Part shown: piece by piece, positions 8,474-16,597 of the stretch
How the letters are laid out: the number at the start of each line of letters is the position of its first letter
Numbering within the stretch: the first letter of the stretch is position 1
Origin: Psychrobacter maritimus
Lineage (GTDB): Bacteria > Pseudomonadota > Gammaproteobacteria > Pseudomonadales > Moraxellaceae
NCBI RefSeq assembly: GCF_904846345.1
Contig: NZ_CAJHAJ010000002.1
Coordinates: 186,001-250,000, forward strand
Length of the DNA stretch: 64,000 bases
Direction: 5' to 3'
Notes under the pieces: generated by a model
Databases searched by the model: none
What the model was told of the DNA's origin: nothing
Seen by the model: only the letters and a program-made list of their open reading frames with translations
Program-made: the position numbers and the translations under genes

Positions 8474-9919
8474 ATGAAAAGCATCCAACAACGACTACTG
8501 ACGTCCTTATTGATTGGACTGCCTTTGCTTTGGTTACTCACCTCCAGCTTTATCGCTTGGCGACTGTGGCATGAAATCAATGAGATGAATGATACCCAAA
8601 TCACGCAAGTCGCCCGTTACTTAATCGGGGTATCTGCTGACGAGGAACATGACGACGATGACGATGATGACCATAAGAAACAGTCACGCTCTGCCAAAAT
8701 ATATCACTTAAAAAGTAAGCAGCTATCCGGTGATCTTGGTGAGGCTGAAGATGATTACATGGGGTTCGCCATCTGGAATAAAGACGGTCGGCTGCTCATG
8801 GCGGACGAAAATGGGCAGTCATTTAAATTTCTCCCCGATCAACATGGTTTTTTAGAAGACCATCATCATGCCTATCAGCGCTTAAACCCTTTTAACCATC
8901 AATGGCGCTTGTTTTATATTCACGATGAACATTCTGATAAGCACGAAAGCCGCGTGATTGCGGTTGGTCAAAACCTTGATTCTCGCCAAAAAATGATTGT
9001 TGAGACTATGTCGGTGCAGCTACTGCCTATGTTGATTGGGTTGCTGGCGTTCATGGGTCTTGTCGTTCTACTCATTCGCCGTGGCTTTAAACCTTTAACA
9101 GAGGTCAGCGCCGAGCTTGAACAACGTCAGCCACAAGATGACAGCCCCATCACAGCAGATATTCCTAAAGAGATTCAGCCTTTGGTGAGCGCTTTAAACG
9201 TGTTATTTGTAAAAGTAGCTGACACTTTAGCGCGTGAGCAACGCTTTACGGCTGATGCGTCACATGAGCTACGAAGTCCGCTTGCCGCCTTAAAGTTACA
9301 AGCGGATTTATTACAACAGCAATTACTGCAACTGTCAGAGATAGAGGACGATAGCCAACTGTTCTATCACACTCAAAAAATCAGTGAGGGTATTGAGCGC
9401 GCCAATCACTTGGTTGAGCAACTTTTGACGTTAGCAAAAATAGAGCCACAGCAACACCTGCCTGCTGAACAATTAGAAAAACCTGATTGGCTGGCTTTAA
9501 CCGACGAAGTACTTAGTGAGGTTAATCGGCTGGCACGGGAAAAACATATCCAACTCAAGCGCACGGTGCTGTGTGACCATCCTGCCGATATTTTACCTAT
9601 TCTAGTAAACCCCACCTTATTCAAATTATTAATTCGCAACCTCTTAGAGAATGCCATTCATTATTGCCCAGAAGGCGCTTTGGTGGAATTACAGCTAGAT
9701 ATAAATGCTATCCGAGTGCTCGATAATGGCAATGGCGTCGCGCCTGAGCAGTTAGCACGGCTCAGCGAACGCTTTTATCGACCAGCTGGTCAAAGCCAAA
9801 TGGGCAGCGGCTTAGGTCTATCTATTGCCAATCGGATTGTCGAGCTACATAACCTGAACTTAGCATTTGCCAACCGCCCTTCTCCAGAAACCGGCTTTAT
9901 GGTCACTATCAGTAAATAA
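8474..9919 (+). CDS. QseC/PmrB-type sensor histidine kinase with Asp/His-rich sensor loop
   Basis: About 481 residues. Helix 1 (about 13-32) and helix 2 (about 178-198) bracket a periplasmic sensor that holds an unusual run, HDDDDDDDHKKQ, plus a cluster DHHHAYQ. The phospho-acceptor His is at about residue 264 in ASHELRSPLAALKLQADLL; LLENAIHYCPEG, VLDNGNGV and GSGLGLSIANRI form the ATPase domain. The ATG at 8474 begins MKSIQQRLL, the family's usual start; the TTG at 8459 is less likely. The acidic and histidine residues suggest sensing of a divalent or trivalent metal, which matches the similarly acidic PepSY protein it probably controls. The ligand itself is inferred, not known. Confidence 0.87.
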   Translation: MKSIQQRLLTSLLIGLPLLWLLTSSFIAWRLWHEINEMNDTQITQVARYLIGVSADEEHDDDDDDDHKKQSRSAKIYHLKSKQLSGDLGEAEDDYMGFAIWNKDGRLLMADENGQSFKFLPDQHGFLEDHHHAYQRLNPFNHQWRLFYIHDEHSDKHESRVIAVGQNLDSRQKMIVETMSVQLLPMLIGLLAFMGLVVLLIRRGFKPLTEVSAELEQRQPQDDSPITADIPKEIQPLVSALNVLFVKVADTLAREQRFTADASHELRSPLAALKLQADLLQQQLLQLSEIEDDSQLFYHTQKISEGIERANHLVEQLLTLAKIEPQQHLPAEQLEKPDWLALTDEVLSEVNRLAREKHIQLKRTVLCDHPADILPILVNPTLFKLLIRNLLENAIHYCPEGALVELQLDINAIRVLDNGNGVAPEQLARLSERFYRPAGQSQMGSGLGLSIANRIVELHNLNLAFANRPSPETGFMVTISK

Positions 9920-9930
9920 AGCCGCCTTGT

Positions 9931-9947
9931 CTTAAGTTTGAGTTAAT
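9931..9947 (+). promoter_or_regulatory. Putative PmrA/QseB-type operator before PepSY gene
   Basis: CTTAAG-TTTGA-GTTAAT, a 6-5-6 direct repeat like the two boxes in the eptA locus, followed after 10 bp by a -10 candidate TATGCT (9958-9963). It sits in the gap between the kinase gene and the PepSY gene, consistent with control by the adjacent regulator. Confidence 0.55.
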
Positions 9948-10001
9948 CTTCACCGCGTATGCTACTTGTATTCCCTCATGATTTCATACGGAGTACAACT
10001 T

Positions 10002-10553
10002 ATGAGCCTGCCACTATTAAAACCCTTGTTATTGACTATCGGTGCCTCTTCACTGGTCTTCTTTGGCGGTGTCATCGCATTAACGACAGCGTCATCAGAT
10101 TCTACTGATGTCTTATCAGCAGCAAATATCACCAATCAGCTGACTGCTGCTGTTAAACAGAACACTGCTATTGAGCCGCTATCGGCTGCAATGCTTACAA
10201 GCGACCAAGCAATCGCCTTAGCCAAGCAGAACCTTCCTAATGCAACCCTACAAGCGACTCCAGAGCTGGTTAACTACAACGGTGCCGTCGCCTATGAGGT
10301 GCGCTTAGATACCAACACCACTTATATTGATGCCAATCTCGGCTCTATCTTGAACCCTGTTAACACCAGTGCTGCCTTTGTTAATGACGACTATTCTGAT
10401 TATGATGATGACGAAGATAAATACGAAGACCACGATAATGATGAGGTGGAACACCATAAGAAAAAGCATAAGGATAAATACGATAAAGAAAGCGAGCGTC
10501 TGATTGCTACGAGCTATAAGCATGATAACGATGAGGATGACTATGATGATTAA
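10002..10553 (+). CDS. PepSY-domain protein with Asp/His/Lys-rich tail
   Basis: About 183 residues: an N-terminal membrane or signal helix (LLLTIGASSLVFFGGVIAL), then a single PepSY domain covering LTSDQAIALAKQNLPNATL to YIDANLGSIL, then a highly charged tail of some 60 residues dominated by Asp, Glu, His and Lys (DYDDDEDKYEDHDNDE and HHKKKHKDKYDKE). The ATG at 10002 follows ACGGAG by eight bases; the TTG upstream is not needed. PepSY proteins occur in membrane-bound redox and metal-reduction systems and are often regulated by QseBC-like pairs. The tail could bind metal ions. Its last 11 bases overlap the next gene. Confidence 0.8.
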   Translation: MSLPLLKPLLLTIGASSLVFFGGVIALTTASSDSTDVLSAANITNQLTAAVKQNTAIEPLSAAMLTSDQAIALAKQNLPNATLQATPELVNYNGAVAYEVRLDTNTTYIDANLGSILNPVNTSAAFVNDDYSDYDDDEDKYEDHDNDEVEHHKKKHKDKYDKESERLIATSYKHDNDEDDYDD

Positions 10554-10869
10554 TTCTAACGTACCTGCTACTAAAGCCACTCATAAAAACCTGAAAAAAG
10601 CCGATCCTATTGCGACGTTTAAAAATAGCATTCTCATCGTCTCGGTCGTTGGCACCATGGCAGGTTGGCTCATATTACTTGATCAAGAAGCCGATAGTTT
10701 ACCTGCCAGCACCGCTATTCCTGTCAGCACTAGCATCTCAAACCCTAACGTCATAGTGGCTCAAACCCCAAGTGGCGTTGATATCACGCAATTAAGACAA
10801 GTGAATGAAGTAGAAAGCCCAGCGGTTGAAGCGATAGCGGTTGTCGCTCGTACCCGCTCTTCTCGATAA
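10543..10869 (+). CDS. Small single-helix membrane protein, unknown function
   Basis: About 108 residues starting at ATGATG (10543) preceded by TGAGG. A basic N-terminus (ATHKNLKKADPIATFKNS) is followed by one hydrophobic helix, ILIVSVVGTMAGWLILL, and a Ser/Thr/Val-rich outer part without clear domain. I do not recognise it. It overlaps the PepSY gene by 11 bases and precedes apbE by 53 bp, so it is presumably co-expressed and could be a cytochrome- or flavin-system subunit. The usual flavinylation motif (D..SGAT) is absent. Confidence 0.6.
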   Translation: MMINSNVPATKATHKNLKKADPIATFKNSILIVSVVGTMAGWLILLDQEADSLPASTAIPVSTSISNPNVIVAQTPSGVDITQLRQVNEVESPAVEAIAVVARTRSSR

Positions 10870-10922
10870 ATAAAAAATGATGGGCTTAAGATGATGACCA
10901 ATCGTGCAACTAAGGACTTCTT

Positions 10923-12026
10923 ATGCAAGCAAATATGAATAGCAGCACGCCACAACTAGCGACCTTTATGTTGCCGGCGATGGGTTGTCACGTCCAAATC
11001 AGTCTAAATATTACGCAATTAAGCTTGCAGCAAACGCAAGGCAACACAGACCAAGAGATAGACCAAAAAATTGACCAAAAAATCGCTTTGGTTAAAGCCT
11101 ATGTAGAAGAAAAACTGCTGCAGTGGGAGCATATATTCAGTCGTTTTGATAACACCAGCGAGCTGATGAGACTCAATAGTCATACCAATCAATGGACAGA
11201 TATCAGCCCAGAATTGTTTGCAGTTTTAGAAAGCGCCATTGCTTTTGTGCCAAAAACCCAAGGCTTAGTCACCCCAACATTACTAAACACCCTGTGGGAT
11301 ATTGGCTATAAACACTCATTTGAGACCTTAGCAAAACAACCGACGCCGTCTGTGCAAACTGCTCAGCCGACTTTGCAAGATACTTCTGATGCTTCTAAAA
11401 ACGACGCTGCCAATCAATCCATAAAAAATATCAAGCTTCGCACGTCAGCTCATGGACAGCGCAAAGTATTTCTCCCGACTGGCACAGCTCTCGATTTAAA
11501 TGGTTATGTCAAAGGATGGTGCGCGATGCAATTGGCCGAATACATCAGTCAACGCTCTGACTGGCAATTGCCTTGCTTAATTGATATGGGAGGCGACATA
11601 GCGATTGGTGTGCCAAATGAGCAAAAATTTGCCAAACCTATTACATGGGCCATTGCTATCGCCAAACCCTATATTGCTGATAGCCAGCAGGTTCAAGATG
11701 AAGAAGATATCGCCATTATTCATATCAGTGCGGGCGCTGTTGCAACCTCAGGTCAAGACTATCGCCGTTGGTGGCATAAAGGCCATTGGCAACATCACTT
11801 GATACACCCTTATTATGCTTGTCCTGCAAAAAGTGACGTTTTAAGTGCCACCATACTTGCTGATGATACGCTGACCGCAGAGGTATATGCCAAATACTGT
11901 GTCATCCTAGGCGCGAAAAAAGCGCTGCAATGGCTGTCCGAACAGCATATTGCCGCCGTATTAGTCGATACTGATTATAAGGTCACGGCTTCACCCGCCA
12001 TTCATCCAAACTTAATTGCCATTTAA
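10923..12026 (+). CDS. apbE: FAD:protein FMN transferase ApbE
   Basis: A 367-residue member of the ApbE family, which moves FMN from FAD onto a Thr/Ser of periplasmic redox proteins. Family features visible are MGCHVQISL at the start, FSRFDNTSELMRLN, LDLNGYVKGWCAMQLAEYI (KG substrate loop), LIDMGGDIAIG and AVATSGQDYRR, and a late H-P segment around LIHPYYAC. There is an insertion rich in Gln/Thr/Ser around residues 140-180. No lipobox or signal peptide is obvious, so location (cytoplasm or periplasm) is uncertain. The ATG at 10923 follows AAGGA. The neighbours suggest it flavinylates a component of the same membrane electron chain, though no acceptor motif was found in the cluster. Confidence 0.9.
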   Translation: MQANMNSSTPQLATFMLPAMGCHVQISLNITQLSLQQTQGNTDQEIDQKIDQKIALVKAYVEEKLLQWEHIFSRFDNTSELMRLNSHTNQWTDISPELFAVLESAIAFVPKTQGLVTPTLLNTLWDIGYKHSFETLAKQPTPSVQTAQPTLQDTSDASKNDAANQSIKNIKLRTSAHGQRKVFLPTGTALDLNGYVKGWCAMQLAEYISQRSDWQLPCLIDMGGDIAIGVPNEQKFAKPITWAIAIAKPYIADSQQVQDEEDIAIIHISAGAVATSGQDYRRWWHKGHWQHHLIHPYYACPAKSDVLSATILADDTLTAEVYAKYCVILGAKKALQWLSEQHIAAVLVDTDYKVTASPAIHPNLIAI

Positions 12027-12027
12027 T
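12011..12027 (+). promoter_or_regulatory. Possible PmrA/QseB-type box at end of apbE
   Basis: CTTAAT-TGCCA-TTTAAT matches the degenerate 6-5-6 repeat but overlaps the last codons of apbE, 75 bp before the ferric-reductase-like gene. The surrounding DNA is AT-rich, so a chance match is possible. Confidence 0.3.
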
Positions 12028-12101
12028 CCATAAAAAATATTTAAGTCGTTATTATTTAAGGTTTTACTATCTTAAGTTGTTACCTTGATTGGAGAATAGC
12101 C

Positions 12102-12794
12102 ATGCATACTGACTCTCACCCTGATTCTAGCAATCACTTGATAGTTAAATTAACTAAGAAAGTCTTTCAGGCGCTATGGACAGTATTTATTTTAAGTGCT
12201 GGCATAGTCGGTGGCGTTTATGCCTTTTCGTTGTGGGGAGAAAGCCTATCGCAAATCCTTATGACCACAGATAAGCACTTTTGGTATCTGTCGCGCGCAA
12301 GTGGTGTGATTGCCTATGCTTTATTTTGGTTGGCAGTTGTTTTTGGTTTGTTGCTCAGTACGCGCCTATGTCGGTATTTTAATGCGGCAAAAGTATTTGC
12401 ATTACATCAATATTTAAGCTTGCTCGCCGTAGGTTTTGCTACTTTTCATGCGGCTATTTTATTGGCTGATAACTATATGAATCTGAATATTTGGCAGGTA
12501 TTATTACCGCTTGGGTTTCAGACTGACCGTATCGGTGTCGCATTAGGACAATTGGGATTTTGGTTTTTATTCATCAGCGCGTTTAGCTTCTACCTTAAAA
12601 AATACATGGGTCAATCAGCATGGCGATGGTTGCATTTTTTAACCTTTTTAGCTTATATGGGCATTAGTATCCATGTGTTTATGGTGGGCTCTGATAGCCG
12701 ACTGCTAGCGCTATTATTGTTTTATGCCGGTAGTCAGACAGTGGTCTTTGTACTGATTGCCTATCGTTTATATGCGTTAAGGCAAGTTAGCTAA
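12102..12794 (+). CDS. Ferric-reductase-like transmembrane protein
   Basis: A 230-residue membrane protein with about six helices. Residues about 60-210 match the ferric reductase-like transmembrane domain: FWYLSRASGVIAYALFWLAVVFGLLLSTR, then ALHQYLSLLAVGFATFHAAILL with paired His, and WRWLHFLTFLAYMGISIHVFMVG with two more His spaced for bis-heme ligation. Relatives include MsrQ/YedZ, which pass quinol electrons across the membrane. The ATG follows GGAGAATAGCC. It closes the redox cluster after apbE and could deliver electrons to a flavinylated or metal-binding partner outside the membrane. Confidence 0.85.
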   Translation: MHTDSHPDSSNHLIVKLTKKVFQALWTVFILSAGIVGGVYAFSLWGESLSQILMTTDKHFWYLSRASGVIAYALFWLAVVFGLLLSTRLCRYFNAAKVFALHQYLSLLAVGFATFHAAILLADNYMNLNIWQVLLPLGFQTDRIGVALGQLGFWFLFISAFSFYLKKYMGQSAWRWLHFLTFLAYMGISIHVFMVGSDSRLLALLLFYAGSQTVVFVLIAYRLYALRQVS

Positions 12795-12888
12795 TCTCTG
12801 AGCAATTTACAGGGTAAACTGTAATACACTATCTTTGGTTCATTATTTTTGGTTTATTATTCTTGCTTAGTTATTTTTGAGGTTATTT

Positions 12889-13587
12889 ATGTCCCTTTCT
12901 ATTCATGATGAAGTGCATTTAAGCAACCGTAGCCAGTGGCTCAGAGCAGCCGTTCTCGGTGCAAATGATGGATTGATTTCTACCGCCAGTTTATTGGTTG
13001 GTATTGCTGCGGCAAACGCCAATAGCCAGACTTTACTACTGACGGGGCTTGCGTCATTGACTGCGGGTGCTTTGTCAATGGCGGCGGGTGAGTATATTTC
13101 CGTGTCATCACAGGCAGATACTGAAAAAGCGGACTTGGCAAAAGAGCATCATGAGTTAACACATAACTCTGAGCGCGAGCTTCTTGAGCTGACGAAAATT
13201 TATGAGCAGCGTGGACTTGAGCAAGACTTAGCCCATCAAGTTGCCGTGGCTTTGACTGAGCACGACGCCCTAGAAGCCCATGCGCGTGATGAGATTGGTT
13301 TGACTGACATAAGTACCGCCAAGCCACTTCAAGCCTCTATTGCCTCTGCCTTATCATTCATAGTAGGCGCCATCGTCCCTGTTATGGGTATTCTACTATT
13401 GCCAGCAGAGACATTAGTATGGTCGTTGGCCTCGTTGACTGTCGTAGGCTTAATTTTACTTGGTGTCGTATCCGCACGCTTGGGCGGTGCCCCTATCATT
13501 CCTGCTACTGCTCGGGTAGTAATATGGGGTGTATTGGCTATGCTGGCAACTTCGTTTATCGGCGGGTTGTTTGGTGTCGCGGTTTAA
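12889..13587 (+). CDS. VIT1/CCC1-family metal (Fe2+/Mn2+) transporter
   Basis: A 232-residue protein starting at the ATG after TGAGGT. It has five membrane helices with the family hallmarks WLRAAVLGANDGLISTASLLVGI, GALSMAAGEYISVSSQ and a soluble central metal-binding loop rich in Glu (ELLELTKIYEQRGLEQDLAHQVAVALTEHD without helices), then three more helices. CCC1/VIT proteins export or store iron and manganese. It follows the redox cluster on the same strand after about 95 bp, so a role in handling metal that the cluster senses or reduces is plausible but unproved. Confidence 0.9.
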   Translation: MSLSIHDEVHLSNRSQWLRAAVLGANDGLISTASLLVGIAAANANSQTLLLTGLASLTAGALSMAAGEYISVSSQADTEKADLAKEHHELTHNSERELLELTKIYEQRGLEQDLAHQVAVALTEHDALEAHARDEIGLTDISTAKPLQASIASALSFIVGAIVPVMGILLLPAETLVWSLASLTVVGLILLGVVSARLGGAPIIPATARVVIWGVLAMLATSFIGGLFGVAV

Positions 13588-13606
13588 TTTCTGTCTTCGT
13601 TACTAT

Positions 13607-13635
13607 AACCTCTCTTATAGAAGCAAAGAGAGGTT
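13607..13635. terminator. Perfect 10-bp hairpin after the VIT gene
   Basis: AACCTCTCTT and AAGAGAGGTT flank a nine-base loop. No U-run follows on the plus strand, so it is a weak terminator candidate or simply an RNA-stabilising hairpin. Confidence 0.45.
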
Positions 13636-13801
13636 CCCTAGTGAGGACTTGAACCTTAGGCTGTAGGCTATTGATATTAAAATGCTTATTTATTGATGGT
13701 CGCTACCAGCGTACTTGATGATGTACTTAGCACGAGTGTTTTTTCACACAAAAAGATAATTAACCTGTATATTCATACAAAAGAATATATGGTGATTAAT
13801 C

Positions 13802-13900
13802 ATGGATGATAAGAAATTTATCTTGCAGTCATTATCGGTATGCGGTCTGATTCTTATATTAACGGCGGTGCTTGCGATTAGATTTTTCAGGATGCTGTAG
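13802..13900 (+). CDS. Possible 32-residue single-helix membrane protein
   Basis: An ATG preceded by GGTGA at six bases opens a short frame encoding MDDKKFILQS then a hydrophobic stretch LSVCGLILILTAVLAI and a basic end RFFRML. The charge pattern (acidic/lysine head, one helix, arginine tail) is that of bacterial small membrane proteins. Nothing else supports it, and neighbouring genes give no clue to a role. Confidence 0.4.
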   Translation: MDDKKFILQSLSVCGLILILTAVLAIRFFRML

Positions 13901-13921
13901 TGATCTTGATGCTGACCGATT

Positions 13922-14056
13922 TTGCAGTGTGACTCCTACGCAGTGAACCAAACTGGCAGCCTTAACCTTTGATGGATAAGGCTGCTCAATTTCTGTCTTT
14001 GAAATATACCGCAAAATGACAAGGTGACTTGTCCTGAAATTGCAGTTTGACTCCTA
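13922..14056 (+). repeat. Pair of near-identical 17-bp direct repeats
   Basis: TTGCAGTGTGACTCCTA at 13922-13938 and TTGCAGTTTGACTCCTA at 14040-14056 differ at one base and lie 118 bp apart in DNA without genes. A separate hairpin, GACAAG-GTGA-CTTGTC, is at 14018-14033. The segment may be a remnant of a mobile element. Confidence 0.6.
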
Positions 14057-14144
14057 TACTAAAACACAGACTGTGGGCTGTATACCCAGTTTTTACGGGA
14101 TTTCTTGAATTTATTTATTCTCAATACCAACAATCGCTCTTTAT

Positions 14145-14519
14145 TTAGCAATGAGCCTCGCCAAGTTTAACCCACTCTTTAGTCTTCATAAGTTTGTTGT
14201 AGTCGATTATCTGAACCCAGATGCCTTGTTCTTTAGCGTCAAATTGATTATTTATCTCACCACAAGCATATTCTGCAAACCCATCACGACGGCTACCATC
14301 ATCTTTCACACCAATCTTGAGTATCCTGTCATCTGTCCATGTAGCATCTAGCACGGTCGGCTCTTCATCACTCAAAAAGTAATCAGTTATTTCTTGTCTT
14401 TGAGCGTCTGTAAACTCATTAGCAACCGCTTGCTCGCTATCAGCTGCTACTTGTTCAACTTTGTCTGAGCTGCAAGCTGTGAGCCATAGTGCTAGTGACA
14501 ATGTGATTATGTTTTTCAT
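14145..14519 (-). CDS. Small lipoprotein, unknown function
   Basis: A 124-residue protein with a short lipoprotein signal: MKNIITLSLALWLTAC, with the lipobox LTAC at residues 13-16. The mature part (SSDKVEQVAADSEQ and on) is acidic and has two further cysteines (CGE near residue 87 and the final residue), which may form a disulfide. No domain is recognised. The ribosome site is weak (AAAGAAAT). It stands alone between the repeat region and a YCII-family gene. Confidence 0.75.
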   Translation of the reverse strand: MKNIITLSLALWLTACSSDKVEQVAADSEQAVANEFTDAQRQEITDYFLSDEEPTVLDATWTDDRILKIGVKDDGSRRDGFAEYACGEINNQFDAKEQGIWVQIIDYNKLMKTKEWVKLGEAHC

Positions 14520-14694
14520 ATTATTTCTTTGTGAGTATTAAATCGTGATTGGTACGCTGTAAAGGCATCGAGCTGTCGTTTTTATCCTCTGATTTTATGT
14601 CATGTTTTGTCAAGTTCTGACGTGTACGAAAAGTCTATTTTCGAGCACCTATGCCGGTGATTTTTTGCGTAAAAATAACTTAATATAAACTCTG

Positions 14695-14991
14695 TTAAAC
14701 GAACTTTTTAATTTCATCCAAATATTTTGTAGGCTCAAATCTCATAAAACTATAATCCGCTATTTCATGCTTATAAAACGGGTCTAGTGCCATGATTTCT
14801 TTAACTTCTTGCAGATCGTTAGAGAATACGATAATAACGCCACCGATACGATTGTCTCTACGACCAGATGCTAAAAAAATATTCTTAGCGTAAAATTTTT
14901 CTAAGAATACAATGTGCTCATTTAAATACTTTTGGACTTCGGATAGAGGTTTTTTATAAGTTAAAGTAGTCACAATCATCTTTAATAGCAT
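14695..14991 (-). CDS. YCII-family (YciI-like) protein
   Basis: About 98 residues with the ferredoxin-like YCII layout: an initial strand MIVTTLTYKKPL, then HIVFLEKFYAKNIFLASGRR, IGGVIIVFSND and LDPFYKHEIADYSFMRFEP. The conserved His of HIVFLEKF and the DPF..H segment are present. YCII proteins are small cytoplasmic enzymes of mostly unknown substrate. The start is uncertain: ATG at 14991 or at 14979 (four residues shorter), neither with a strong ribosome site. Confidence 0.8.
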   Translation of the reverse strand: MLLKMIVTTLTYKKPLSEVQKYLNEHIVFLEKFYAKNIFLASGRRDNRIGGVIIVFSNDLQEVKEIMALDPFYKHEIADYSFMRFEPTKYLDEIKKFV

Positions 14992-15134
14992 CTTTTTTTA
15001 TTAAAATTTATAGATAATAGACCTCTTACAAAAGCCCCATTCTATTGATTTCTAATAACAGAGTTTCAAAGACTGGCGACGACTTATGCAAGAAGTCTAA
15101 TAAAATATATGATTTAAATATGACACATCAATAA

Positions 15135-16274
15135 TTAACGCAAATCATCCGCGACCGCCAGCATGGCAACCAACGAGGCTTCACCTAGCTTAATTGAACG
15201 CTCTGGTGACCAGCCTGTGTTTGCATCAGGTACATTATCATTATCTTTAAATGGCATCTCTAAGGTATTGGCCAGACAATCAAACCGTTCCGCTACCCAG
15301 TGGGTGGCGATGGTCATATTCGCGGTGCCCGGCGCATCGATGTAATAGCCAAACTCAGACTGAAAATCGGCACTGGCGAGCTTTAATACGTCTGAAAATT
15401 TATCACGTAAACGCGCAAGACGGTCGTTATAACTTGGCGTCCCTTGCGAGCCGGCTAAGAACACATAAGGCAGCGCTTCATCACCGTGCACATCATAAAA
15501 CAAGTCCACACCCGTTGCTTGCATTTTATTAATGACATGGAATACCTCAGGGCTTTTCTCTAAGCTTGGATTTAACCATTCACGGTTTAAATTCGTTCCG
15601 ACAGCATTAGTACGTAGATGTCCGCGCACACTGCCATCAGGGTTCATATTTGGCACAATATAGAAATTAGCCTTTTCTAATAACAGCTTAGCAGTGGCGT
15701 TATCACTATCTAATAAGCTATATAACAACCCCTCTACCAACCACTCCGCCATCGTCTCACCCGGATGCTGACGCGCGGTAATCCAAATATTGCGTTTGCT
15801 CTTATCACTACTGCTATCGCCATCAGCAATTTTTACCAAGGTTAAGTCGCGCTTATCAAGGGTTTCACCTAAATGCTCTACACTCACTGATGGGTGCATT
15901 TGTACGGCTGCCAATAAGTCTTGATGACGCTCATAACTGTAAGGGGCAAAATACGCAATTTGAATGGTCTCGCACTCAAGCTCTGCCACTATGGTTAATT
16001 TGCCGTCTTTATAAGAGGTTGGCAGACGGAACCAGTACTCCCGATCATAGGAAGCAACCGCTTGGTAATTCTCCCAGCCCTCAAGGTATGACGCCTCCCC
16101 TGCATTGACAATATTGAGCACATATTGCTCGCCAATCTCACCTGATAGACGAAAGTTAAACCACTGGAAAAACTCTTCACCAACGTCTGGGCGAATCGCT
16201 AATTGGATATCTTTTTTATCTTCTAGACTAATAACGTCAATATTACCTGCGTCAAAATTTGCAGTGATATGCAT
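15135..16274 (-). CDS. M14-family cytosolic carboxypeptidase (CCP/Nna1-like)
   Basis: A 379-residue zinc carboxypeptidase. After an N-terminal beta-sandwich domain (about residues 1-110) that is typical of the cytosolic carboxypeptidase subgroup, the catalytic domain shows zinc ligands His170 and Glu173 in ARQHPGETMAEW, the substrate-binding block NPDGSVRGHLRTNAVGTNLNREW, the third zinc ligand His263 in DVHGDE and the catalytic Glu339 in NTLEMPF. No signal peptide is present. Eukaryotic relatives trim glutamates from tubulin; bacterial substrates are not established. It is monocistronic, with nothing recognisable between it and otsB on the other strand. Confidence 0.88.
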   Translation of the reverse strand: MHITANFDAGNIDVISLEDKKDIQLAIRPDVGEEFFQWFNFRLSGEIGEQYVLNIVNAGEASYLEGWENYQAVASYDREYWFRLPTSYKDGKLTIVAELECETIQIAYFAPYSYERHQDLLAAVQMHPSVSVEHLGETLDKRDLTLVKIADGDSSSDKSKRNIWITARQHPGETMAEWLVEGLLYSLLDSDNATAKLLLEKANFYIVPNMNPDGSVRGHLRTNAVGTNLNREWLNPSLEKSPEVFHVINKMQATGVDLFYDVHGDEALPYVFLAGSQGTPSYNDRLARLRDKFSDVLKLASADFQSEFGYYIDAPGTANMTIATHWVAERFDCLANTLEMPFKDNDNVPDANTGWSPERSIKLGEASLVAMLAVADDLR

Positions 16275-16597
16275 AATCTTTCCTTAATGGTTTTTTGTAA
16301 ATTTAAAGACTTATGTTAAAAAAACTTATACTAAACTCAATAGGTTGTCCATCATAGTGTAACGGAGTTTATGGCACACTCGTGATCAAGTTTGGTTGCT
16401 TATTATAGCGCTTGTTCTTTTATTATTAGCTTGATTCTTGGATTGCGTATAACTAGAAACTAAGAGAACACCGTAAATTCGTACATTCTCGAACATCAAA
16501 CACATATTAGCTTGTAGTAGACATTTTATTTCAATAATTCGTGCGCCTTAAAGCAAAATCTGCTGCTCTATTACCAAAGATAAATAAAGGAATATAT
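16275..16597. other. Divergent intergenic region between carboxypeptidase and otsB
   Basis: About 320 bp of AT-rich DNA that must hold promoters for both directions. I see no repeat, hairpin or operator that I can name. The plus-strand end contains AAAGGA, the ribosome site for otsB. Confidence 0.5.

Noticed and set aside
12980..13327. 115-residue minus-strand frame inside the VIT gene
   Set aside because: Shadow of a well-conserved membrane transporter on the other strand.
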